From Henricia sp. BOLD:AAB3569 (Eukaryota; Echinodermata; Asteroidea; Spinulosida; Echinasteridae): DNA of 64,000 nt. The stretch lies in NCBI GenBank assembly GCA_037783545.1, contig JBBELK010000032.1, positions 1,054,001-1,118,000 on the forward strand, read 5' to 3'. The notes beneath the pieces are model-generated. The model did not search any database and was not told the origin of the DNA. It saw only the letters and a list, made by a program, of their open reading frames with translations. How positions within the stretch are numbered: the stretch's first letter is position 1; each line of letters starts with the position of its first letter. Positions 24,301 through 36,300 of this stretch are shown piece by piece. Made by a program: the position numbers and the translations under genes.

Positions 24301-27300
24301 GTACATGTACGCCTGTATGCGGTTTTTCCCTATATTGTTGAAGGTATGCGGGTATGCCATTCGTATTGCGCTATTGTACGCGTCCCTGTTTTACTTCCAG
24401 TTCATCAGACAAGGACGAGGCCAGCGTCACGCCCCTTCTCAGTGCCGGCTTCAATCGACGCATTATTGAGAATCCAAATACAACGGCCTGCTTGAACGAA
24501 CTGCATCAACTGGAACACACAGATGTTAGCGTACAACTTAAACTTAGGTAAAATCAATACAGAAGAATTGTACCCAAGAAACGAGACATTATGCTGAACA
24601 CATGTAACTGGTACACTGTTTTTACACAATGAACAAGAAATTTGACCCGCTAAAAATTGAATACAAACCTCACAAAGAATGACTTATTGGCGCTGCCATT
24701 TTGTCCGGAAACTGGGAATTATGTTGCTGCGAAGATGTCATTTCAGTCAAGTCCAAGTCTGCAGCCGATTTCATGAAGCCTTATGCACTGCGTAAGCCCG
24801 CTTGCGCAAAGTTTAACTTGCATAAGCTGCGCAACATTCCTGTGATAATTACACTCAAGCCTATTGTGGGGTGTTATGGCCGAGCGGTCTAGTGCGTCGA
24901 ACTTAAGTTCCTGTGCTAGTACTAGAATGTAGGTTCGATTCCTGGCCGTGACGGGTTGTGGCACCTGTGCCCTTGAGCAAGGCACTTAACCACACTTGCT
25001 CCCATTCCTGTAATTGGCGGTCCTTCCGCTGTTGGATGTGGTATATAAATTTTTTCGTGAAATTGGCTGCAGGTCCCAAGTCATTTCAATCAAGTCCAAG
25101 TCGAGTCCCAAGTCATTTCAATCAAGTCCAAGTCGAGTCCCAAGTCATTTCAATCAAGTCCAAGTGGAGTCCCAAGTCATTTCAATCAAGTCCAAGTCGA
25201 GTCCCAAGTCATTTCAATCAAGTCCAAGTGGAGTCCCAAGTCATTTCAATCAAGTCCAAGTCGAGTCCCAAGTCATTTCAATCGAGTCCAAGTCGAGTCC
25301 CAAGTCATTTCAATCGAGTCCAAGTCGAGTCCCAAGTCATTTCAATCGAGTCCAAGTCGAGTCCCAAGTCATTTCAATCAAGTCGAGTCCCAAGTCATTT
25401 CAATCAAGTCGAGTCCCAAGTCATTTCAATCAAGTCGAGTCCCAAGTCATTTCAATCAAGTCGAGTCCCAAGTCATTTAAGATCAAGTTCCAAGTCATTC
25501 AAAAATCAAGTCTTAATCAAATTCAGTCAAGTCTCAGGTCCCAAAATATTGTCAGTCAAGTTCAACTCGAGTCTCAAGTCAGGGACTTGAGTCACCAACC
25601 ATTGAGTGTAAATTGACCAAAACTAAATTTTAACAAAATTTTTTTAAACAATTTTTTTTCGTGAAATTGGCTGCAGGTCCCAAGTCATTTCAATCAAGTC
25701 CAAGTGGAGTCCCAAGTCATTTCAATCAAGTCCAAGTGGAGTCCCAAGTCATTTCAATCTAGTCCAAGTGGAGTCCCAAGTCATTTCAATCGAGTCCAAG
25801 TCGAGTCCCAAGTCATTTCAATCGAGTCCAAGTCGAGTCCCAAGTCATTTCAATCGAGTCCAAGTCGAGTCCCAAGTCATTTCAATCGAGTCCAAGTCGA
25901 GTCCCAAGTCATTTCAATCAAGTCGAGTCCCAAGTCATTTCAATCAAGTCGAGTCCCAAGTCATTTCAATCAAGTCGAGTCCCAAGTCATTTAAGATCAA
26001 GTTCCAAGTCATTCAAAAATCAAGTCTTAATCAAATTCAGTCAAGTCTCAGGTCCCAAAATATTGTCAGTCAAGTTCAACTCGAGTCTCAAGTCAGGGAC
26101 TTGAGTCACCAACCATTGAGTGTAAATTGACCAAAACTAAATTTTAACAAAATTTTTTTAAACAAAATTTTTTCGTGAAATTGGCTGCAGGTCCCAAGTC
26201 ATTTCAATCAAGTCCAAGTGGAGTCCCAAGTCATTTCAATCAAGTCCAAGTCGAGTCCCAAGTCATTTCAATCAAGTCCAAGTGGAGTCCCAAGTCATTT
26301 CAATCTAGTCCAAGTGGAGTCCCAAGTCATTTCAATCGAGTCCAAGTCGAGTCCCAAGTCATTTCAATCGAGTCCAAGTCGAGTCCCAAGTCATTTCAAT
26401 CGAGTCCAAGTCGAGTCCCAAGTCATTTCAATCGAGTCCAAGTCGAGTCCCAAGTCATTTCAATCAAGTCGAGTCCCAAGTCATTTCAATCAAGTCGAGT
26501 CCCAAGTCATTTCAATCAAGTCGAGTCCCAAGTCATTTAAGATCAAGTTCCAAGTCATTCAAAAATCAAGTCTTAATCAAATTCAGTCAAGTCTCAGGTC
26601 CCAAAATATTGTCAGTCAAGTTCAACTCGAGTCTCAAGTCAGGGACTTGAGTCACCAACCATTGAGTGTAAATTGACCAAAACTAAATTTTAACAAAATT
26701 TTTTTAAACAACATTTTTTCGTGAAATTGGCTGCAGGTCCCAAGTCATTTCAATCAAGTCCAAGTGGAGTCCCAAGTCATTTCAATCAAGTCCAAGTCGA
26801 GTCCCAAGTCATTTCAATCAAGTCCAAGTGGAGTCCCAAGTCATTTCAATCGAGTCGAGTCCCAAGTCATTTCAATCAAGTCGAGTCCCAAGTCATTTCA
26901 ATCAAGTCGAGTCCCAAGTCATTTAAGATCAAGTTCCAAGTCATTCAAAAATCAAGTCTTAATCAAATTCAGTCAAGTCTCAGGTCCCAAAATATTGTCA
27001 GTCAAGTTCAACTCGAGTCTCAAGTCAGGGACTTGAGTCACCAACCATTGAGTGTAAATTGACCAAAACTAAATTTTTTATTATTTTTCAGAGCTGCCAA
27101 TGCATTATTCGCAGCCCTTGAGTCGGGCACCGAGCCCGTTGTGATCGCTAGCGAGAATCGAGTTGTCCAATATGCCAATTCAGCCATCGAACATCAGATG
27201 GGATATACCAGCAAGAGCGTTATCGGCCAAGAAATGGAGGATATGCTTCGTTGTGCCAAGAACAAGGAATTATTGGAATCTGTCTATTCTCAGCTCAAAA

Positions 27301-30300
27301 AGCCCAAGGTATAAACCATTGTGGGGTGTTATGGCCGAGCGGTCTAGTGCGTCGAACTCAAGTTCCTGTACATGGCAGTACTAGAATGTGGGTTCGATTC
27401 CGGGCCGTGACGGGTTGTGCCACTTGTGCTCTTGAGCAAGATACTTAATCACACTTGTTCCGTCCTTCGGAAGGGATGTAAAACCGTTGGTCTAGTGTGT
27501 TAGGTTTCAGTAACGCACTCTAAAGATCCCAGAGCATTCTTTCGTGAAGAGCAAGGGGAGGGATTCCCTGGTGTCTCTGGCAGTTTATAATTCAACTTAG
27601 AAGTTGTTAGTTATTCGAATATCTAATTGATCCCATTCCTGTAATTGGCGGTTCTTCCGCTGTTTGATGTGGTTAATAAATAAGTAAATAAATCAAAGAT
27701 AAATAAATTCCAAGAACTCCTTCCCTGTACACGTCTGCCATAGCTGGGATGCAGCTTTTTACAGTGCATGGACTGTGTGTGTTGTGGTTAAATCGAACAG
27801 CGCGCATCTACAGGTATGACGCATACAACTAGCACTTCGCACACACAAGTTTAGGGTGAGTTCACACTGAGCCTATTTGCACATAATCGCGATTTGCGTT
27901 GCTTTGAGAAAAAGCGGTGTGGTAGGAATTTTGAGTAAAACGATGCACTGAAAATCACTGAATTATAAAAACATTTTCCGTCCAAGCTAATTCTGTGGAA
28001 GGAATTTGGGGTGAAACAATGCACTGAAAACCACAGAATTAGCTTGGACGGAAAGTGTTTTTTCCCCCAAAGCGACGCTCTTTGCAATTATGCATGAAAA
28101 GGCTCGGTGTGAATCCTCCCTTACAATAAACATGCAATTTTTCGAAGTGACGACAGTTTAATGACTCAACATCATCATATAACACATGTAGTTGGGCACT
28201 AGCCAGGTACCAGCTATTTGCAGAGATACAGCGAAGGAGTCAGTTACTGGAATGGTCTATAGACTGCTTTACGGTGACGTCATGCCTTCTGCCATTTTGG
28301 GTGTCATTTGATGATTGTGGCCCGAGTGCTAAGCAGCAAAATGAGTGAGAAAAGTGTATTGGTTGCATTTAGCTCCATTGCTTTACCTAGTTATTGTGCC
28401 ATGGCCGTTGTGTTGAATAGGATAAAATGTCCTTCAGGCTAGTGTACATCAAGTGAAAAACACTTTCACTTTTACAAACTCAGTAAAATTGTGCTCATTA
28501 AAAGGCACAGGCTTGTCAGCAATGCGTGCACGCCAAATTCGTGCCACAAAATATGCAGCTCCATAGCAAATGCATGGAGCTGCGTATTTCGTGGCATGAA
28601 TTCGGTGCGCGAGCATTGCTGACGAGCGTGTGACTTTAAAAACACGTTCATGGACTTGAGAGGGGAATCGAGACTTGGTCTCAAACATTTTGGGCTTAAA
28701 TCAAGACTTGCTGTCCAAGACTTGGGACTTGAAATGAGACTTGATCTCTAAGACTTGAGACTTGAATTGAGACTTGCTCTCCAAGACTAAGCACTTGAAA
28801 CAAGACTTGCTCTCCAAGATGCGAGACTTAAATTGAAACTTGGCACAGGAACCTGCCGACAACCGTGTTATTGGTTTTTTTTACAGCCTTGGGATGGAGT
28901 GCTGTATTTCAAGAAGAAAAATGGAGAAACTGTACCTCAATATGTAAATATTAAACCAGTAACCGGACAGGGAAGGTAAGAGTACTTCTGAATAAAAATT
29001 TAACAAAAACAACCTGATTTACCTGTAAAACATTAGTAGGTATTGAAGTCGTTTACTGGCTCATATGGCCGGTACTCATCCCCGGTTTCTACTTATCCTG
29101 GATGGAAAGCCAGTCCATCGCAGGTCTACCCCTACCAATGCATAGTTCCGAGTTTGCCCAGTTAACTCCGGCCCCTTTGATATTGTTGCTATGCCTCACA
29201 CGCTATCGTCAAAATGGCGACACACTACGCACAAAGCAATGGGACTTTCAACGGAAAACACAGATTCATTGGAGAAAACTCCAAGGTATTCATGTTTCAG
29301 GGTCAACAGTTATCTGAGTAAAGGGCCAGTAATACAGGGATGCCATAACATCATGAAATACATGCTTTCTTACCTTTGAACAGCAAATCGTCTGGCCTTG
29401 AAACAAAAAATTCACCCGGATCACCGCATACAACACTGTACAAACTGTATGTTGTTGTGTTGTTGTGAGGCAATGCACTTTGACCTATGTGGGCGATGTC
29501 TGCTAGCTCTGTTGTGATTGGTCGGCTTGATTGACAGGTCGGACCTATGCATTGGTTGAGTTTCCTGTATTTACTGGTACCCATTTATACACCTGGGTGG
29601 AGAGAAACGATGTGGAGTGAAGTGTCTTGTCCAAGGGCACAAAACGGTGCAATGACCAGGCTTCGAACCATGGACGTATCGACCAAAAGTCCGACGCGCT
29701 ATCCACTAGACCACAACGTTAGTACTGCAAGTAATTCCATACAAACTAAAACAGAGCCTCCATAGTGCTCGACAAAACACGTTCTTGTCGGTCACAAATG
29801 AACATCCACAGATCGAAACTATTGACTCCTAACATTCTGCTTATTTTTTTGTCTCAAAAATTGTCCCACATTGTATAATTATCATCATATTAACGACACA
29901 ACAATGAATAACTCTATTCCTTTAAAGGCCTTATGTATCATATGCAAGATCAAACTTTTTACAGATTCCTGGAATAAGAGTGTAACATATCTAAAGAAGA
30001 ATGTTGGTAAACTAGCCTGAGGTAATTTTAGCTACTTAGATGCATCAATGCAAATTTTGAAAATCTATATATGGATTTTGTGTACAAGTGAATGGTAAAA
30101 AAAGTCCCGTGCACAGGACTTTTTGCTATCAACACTTTGAGTATAGTTTTTTTTGGTCAACTCATGAAAAACAAAATTGGGTCATTGCAAATGATACAAT
30201 GGGCCTTTAAAGATAGTATACGTGATTGGTAAACTGTTACAAATAGTTTTATCCCCCTGTGTGATTGAAGATATGCATGATTAAAACCAACCTAAGCAAA

Positions 30301-33300
30301 AACCAGCTCCGTACTTGGTCTAACTTTTGAGAAAACAGTCAAAAAAGGGTTTGCAGTCATTTCGCCCCAAAACCACTTCGCCCTCAACCATTTCGCCCTG
30401 AACCACAGCCTGTGCACGAAGTGGTTTTGGGGCGAAGTGGAATTTGGCGATGTAGTGTTTGGACGAAGTAATTTGGGGCGAAATGGCACTCGGGCGAAGT
30501 GGTTTGGGGCGATATGGCACTTGGGCGAAATGGTTTTGGGGCGAAATGAATTTTCGTCTCATGAGACGAAAACTAATTGTTTTACTCATTTCTCAAAGAC
30601 TATAGCACTTCAGACAAAACCATTTGAGGGGAAGTTTTCTACAGTCATCATGTTTATATTGTGTAAGTTAGGCGTAAATCTGTGAACATTTCTGATTTTC
30701 GAGATTACCAATGATGTATACTGCCTTTAAGTGAAAGTTTCCCCATTTCTCTTACAGCAAAGTGAGGCATCATGTTTTCAACATTAAGGCACCTGTGGGA
30801 GTATCCAGCCAGAATGTGCCAGTATTCAGCCAGGAATTACAACATGTTGACAAGATAAACTCAGACTATTCAAATGGTAGGATATTTTTCATTTAAAGCC
30901 AAATAAATAAAAATGTTATTTCATGTACAAGTTGTTACCCTGGGGTTTCCCAAGCTAGTGTTAACATTAAATTTCATTTGTAAATACCTTGGACAGTTTA
31001 CGCATCCTTATTGGTTGAGAGCACGTCACGTGGCCAGTCTTAAATGGATGATAAAGACCTGGCCAGCATTTGTGCTCGGCCCTAGTCAGCGCGTTTGGAA
31101 CACGCACACGCACATGAGTCTTTCCACAGTAGTGGGGGCATTTTGGCAACACAGACCATATTTTCCAAAAAATAACTTTGTCTGGTCTGAAAATAAATGA
31201 AATAAATTTCAGTTGTTCTGAAGAGATAAATTGGGCCCAAAAAGGGTTACAAACAGTGTGACAACATGCCTTTCCAAAAACCCTGTGTACAAATTTCTAA
31301 TATACGCTCTTAACCGGGACGGCCTAAAATGTCCATCCCGGTTTTGTGTTCGAATATACGTGTAACGTGCGATGGGCGCGGTCCACTTGACAGTGCCCCT
31401 TACGCGTTCAGGAATACGGCGTTTTATCCAAATTATTTTTTAGGACAATTCGCCCTGTGCACTTAAAATATACAGTACATCATTTGTACTTGCCCTAAAA
31501 TTTGTCTTCATGACAGAGTTGACAAGAAAAATCTGACTAAACGTCAATGGTAACAAATGCCACATGATTTTTTTTCCTGTACCTTTTTGTAGGAGAGAGA
31601 AAAAAAAACACACTTTTGAAAATTATTTTTTTACCATTTATTAAACACAAAAACTATGCAGGATTTTTTTTTTTTTTTAGGTTTTCTGAAGTATTACTGC
31701 AGTATGTCTGTTTTTTTATATTTTAAAAATTTATTTCACTGTTTCACTGTTTCCGTTAAAGGTACATCAGTGCGTCGTCATTCCATAGCCAGAATACACT
31801 CAATGACCATAGAGGCACCCATTACAAAGGTAATATTTAGTTGTGTATAATTACATACATGTATCTTCGGAGAAGAGCCGTTATTTTTATAAATACTACG
31901 TGTCAAAAAAAAACTGTCCTATTTTTAATCTTGAATAACCTTGTCATTTTCCAATGGATTGGAATCAAAATTTCACATCATGTAAACAAGACCTGACAAA
32001 TTTGACTGAGTGAGTTTCATCAGTTTTGTAAAAGAGGGTGAGATTTAATGGCCATACGAAAACAAGTCATTCAGTGCAGTTCGTGTACATATTTATTTTA
32101 CCGTGCTAAACGTATTACAACTTTGTTCTCTAATATGTGCGATAAATCGATCCCCGAAATCAGACAAAAGGCCGACATAGAGTTAAGAGGAGGTAGCTGC
32201 TATATGTTGAACATTTGGGCTGACAATTCTATCCAAAACCAGCTCGATGGAACAACAAGAGATAGCAATATTTGGAGAAGGAGATAACTCGCCGCAATGC
32301 AATGTGGGGATTTTCAAATTTGACCTGTGTTGACGGCCGGCCGTGTGTGTAGTGTGAAACGATCGCACGATACACGGGTAGAAAAAAATATTGCGTTTAG
32401 TAGTGTGAAAACGTAGCTGATTGGACCCGTGTTGATTTTTTTTTAAAAGTCTACACGGGTTGGAACCGTGTAGATTTCGACACGGGTCAAACGTTCATAG
32501 TGTGAAAAGGCCTAAAGTAACCTTTTTTTATTTCTTTTTATTTAGGTCATAAATATCATTAACGCAGCCCAGGAAAACAGCCCAGTGACGGTCGTCCAAG
32601 CATTGGATAGAGTCCTTGAAATCTTGCGTTCATCCGAGCTGTATAACCCCCAGCTGTGCTCACAACAAGTGAAGGAGGAAGACCAGATGACCACGGATCT
32701 CGTTGGTGGACTTATGACTGTAAGTTACATGCAGTCGGATTGTGAAAACACAGAATTACAATAAGATCTGTCCAGATCACTTCTTTGACCTTCCCATGGG
32801 TGGTGAGATTTTGTTACCATATCATGTCATATGAGAGCACGTGTGGTCTAGTGGGTACGCAGCCATGCTCCTGATAGAGGGGTTATGGGTTCTAGCCCCA
32901 CTTGTGCTAACGTGTTTGTATCTGTGGGCAAGACACTTAATCTCAATTGCCTCGTCAACCCAAACGATATTTGTGGAGCTGTTGGGAATGCACGATACCT
33001 TGTTTTTTTGTTTCCCCCAGCACGGTGGCTATAATACCAAGAGAAGAATGTCTGGACCTGAAGGCCTCTGGTCAAAAGTCTCAAGTAAGTGGTGGGATGT
33101 CAATGTTGTATAGGGCTTGGGAATCGACGTCACGACGCCATTATTGACGTCATTCTTGGCCGCCATACATCAAGGTAGTGAGTGGTTGCTGTGCGAACTG
33201 GTGTGCAGCCTCGTCAAGTTTGGATATGCGTGCGGCACCCACGCGATTCCATATCACGCAAACAACGACCTACTTAATTGAATTCCACATGTCGTGGCGC

Positions 33301-36300
33301 GCGCGCCCTGCACGCGTGAGAACAAGACAAGCTGAACGTACTTCGCGCACGTTACTGGCAACAAACATGGCGGAAACCACTGCATTGTGACGTTGCATGA
33401 CATCACATTCCCAAGCCCTATAACAGATATTTATAATTCAGTGCATTTAGTATAAAATGTTTGCAGCGATCAGGGGCGGATCCAGGGGAGGCGTGGGGGG
33501 CGCACGCACACTTTTTCTGCTTAAAGTGGTTAAATATTGCCTCAGATTGCACCACAGCATCTAGAATCCATCTAGAAGCCGTCAGGGCTTCGCGCTACGC
33601 GCTCGCTATTTCATTGTCATTCGCATTTCATGCTTAAAAATTTCACGCCCCCCCCTTTTCAAAATCCTGGATCCGCCCCTGGCGATCAGGAAATGTTTCC
33701 AGCAGCTGGGAATGTTTTCACTTGCCATTTGCAACAGTGTTTTTGACAGACCTAGAGACCACTCTGCTAAGCGTGTTACAATCCCCTGATAAAATCCCAG
33801 CAAAGCTTTAAAGCTGTTGCGCTTAGCGAACGCATACACGAGTCATTTGGATGTAATTTAATCCAATTGGTCATGTGTTTTGCTAACAAAAATAATTTCT
33901 ATAGTTTCTATCCGAAATTGGATTAAGTTTTTTGTTCTTTATGACTATACCTTCCTACCTAAATTTCTGTCGCCTCTTCCACAACGAAATAGGGCAAATT
34001 TCAACAGGGTCTTTAACATGCGAGTAGAAGAGTGAGTTTAAATAGCCCCTGTTGCAAGAGTGGTGGTCCTGATTTTCTACTGGTCTTACATTTCTAGACC
34101 ACTGGTGAGTTTTTGACGTCCTCTTCTTTTCAGGCTCGCCTCACCAGTCTCCCAGCAATCTGCCCTCCCAACTTAGCCAGGCTCCTGCTGAAGTCCAGAA
34201 GGTTCTGGAAGACGATGCGGCATGGGATTTCAATGTAATGGAGCTGGAGAGGCTTACTACACACAGGTACAGTAAACTCAGTACTTGGTGTTGTTCAGAG
34301 AATAGTAAGCCACATAGGAACTCATTTAGCAACTTTAAAAATGTCCGCTATGCGGCCGACTCGGGAGCCATAAAAATATCTAATCCATCAAATTAAAAAA
34401 AAAAACCCTAAGGTAGCGCTGTAAATACTTTTTTATGTACATTTTTTTCTCCCAGACCACTCGTCTATCTTGGGTTAAAGATATTCAGTCGTTTTGAAGT
34501 CGGACGTTTTCTAATCCATCAAATTAAAAAAAAAAACCTAAGGTGGCGCTATAAATACTTTTTTATGTACATTTTTATTCCCAGACCACTCGTCTATCTT
34601 GGGTTAAAGATATTCAGTCGTTTTGAAGTCGGACGTTTTCTGGGAATCTCGGAGACGGTACTCCGTAACTGGCTTCAGGTTGTTGAAGCCAATTACCACG
34701 GTTCCAATCCGTATCACAACTCAACACACGCATCTGACGTATTGCAGGCTACTGCCTACTTCATACGCAGAGATAAACTCAAGGTAAATATTGGTTGTTG
34801 ACTGGGACTTGAGAGTTCTTCTTGGTTCAAAAATTTAGCAGGGTCGAATCATGTATATTTTCACTGCTTAAGGGTTCTCTCAATGAATTGTATGCCTTGC
34901 CTTGCACATGATTGGATAATGTTTATTATATTAAGTGTTAAAGATAGTATACATGATACTATATTTGTTTTTAAAAGCATCAATTCCTTGGCCCCGCAGT
35001 ATATGGCAAGCCTATTTACACCTTACGTACAAACTCGTGAAACTTGTCAATCTGCCGAAAAGACACTGAAAATTCCCTTTGCACGAAAGGTGTCTTTCGC
35101 CTCGAGTTTTGCTGTAACTGGCGCCGCAATTTGGGCACACCCTGGGTAAATAAATGGAATAAATAAATAAATAAATAATTTGGTAAACTGTTACAAATAG
35201 TTTTATCCCCCTGTGTGATTGAAGATATGCATGATTAAAACCAACCTGAGCAAAAACCAGCTCCGTACTTCGTCTAACTTTTGAGAAAACAGTAAAAAAA
35301 GGGTTTGCAGTAATTTCGCTCCAAAACCATTTCGCCTTGAACCATTTCGCCCTCAACCACGGCCTGTGCACGAAGTGGTTTTGGGGCGATGTAGTGTTTG
35401 GACGAAGTGATTTGGGGCGAAATGGCACTCGGGCGAAGTGGTTTGGGGGTGAAATGGCACTTGGGCGAAATGGTTTTGGGGCGAATTGAATTTTCGTCTC
35501 ATGAGACGAAAACTATTTCTTTTGCTCATTTCTCAAAGACTATAGCATTTCAGGGGAAGTTTTCTACGGTCATCATGTTTATATTGTGTAAGTTAGGCGT
35601 AAATCTGTGAACATTTCTGATTTTCGAGATACCAATCATGTATACTGCATTTAATGCTATTTTTGTCATAAAATTATTTTTCTAAATTTGTGATCAGGAA
35701 GCAACCAAACTTGGGATGAGAGAAAAATCGTAATTTCAGCTACATAGATGCATCAAGAAGCAAAATTTAAAGGAGCGTGTTCAGATTTTTCAAAAAAAAG
35801 GATTTATTTTTGAGATACTTCCCCAAAATACTATCCATGTGAAGAAAACAGGAAATTTGCAATCTCCAATTTGTATGTGGAAGCAAAAAGGTTGGTGTAC
35901 ATGTAGTTACTGCACTGCTTTATGGAACCAGATAAATTAGTTTACAAAACATCGGCGGTTTTTTGACGATGTCCTTGAAAATATACGGATTGAGAATGCG
36001 AAATTTCAGAATGGTAATGAGAAAAATATGACTATTGATATGGTATCAAAATCTCTATACGCATAGGAAAATGGGTGGGTCAAAAAAAAATCAAAAAATC
36101 AAAATTTTAAAAACCTAATATTTGATCCTTGGATTTCACAAAATTGTGCAAACACCAAAGCACCCAAATAAACAATGCGTTGACACATGGCGAGTCCACT
36201 CACAAATAATGATAGCGCTGCTGCATCTTGCACTTTGGCTAACTAGCTAAAAAATAAATGTCTTTTTGCTTGGATTCATTCAATTTCCGTAAACTGCCTT

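Noticed and set aside
25014-27062. Long Ser/Pro/Gln-rich reading frames of up to 210 codons
   Set aside because: They are translations of the 32/26-nt satellite in several frames at once; no conserved protein, and they lie inside PDE8 intron 5.
25056-27074. CRISPR-like repeat array
   Set aside because: Units are directly adjoining with no unique spacers, in an animal intron. It is a minisatellite.
30292-30685. Frames rich in RAKWF / GRN repeats
   Set aside because: They are translations of the TTCGCCC satellite inside a MITE and recur in every copy of it.
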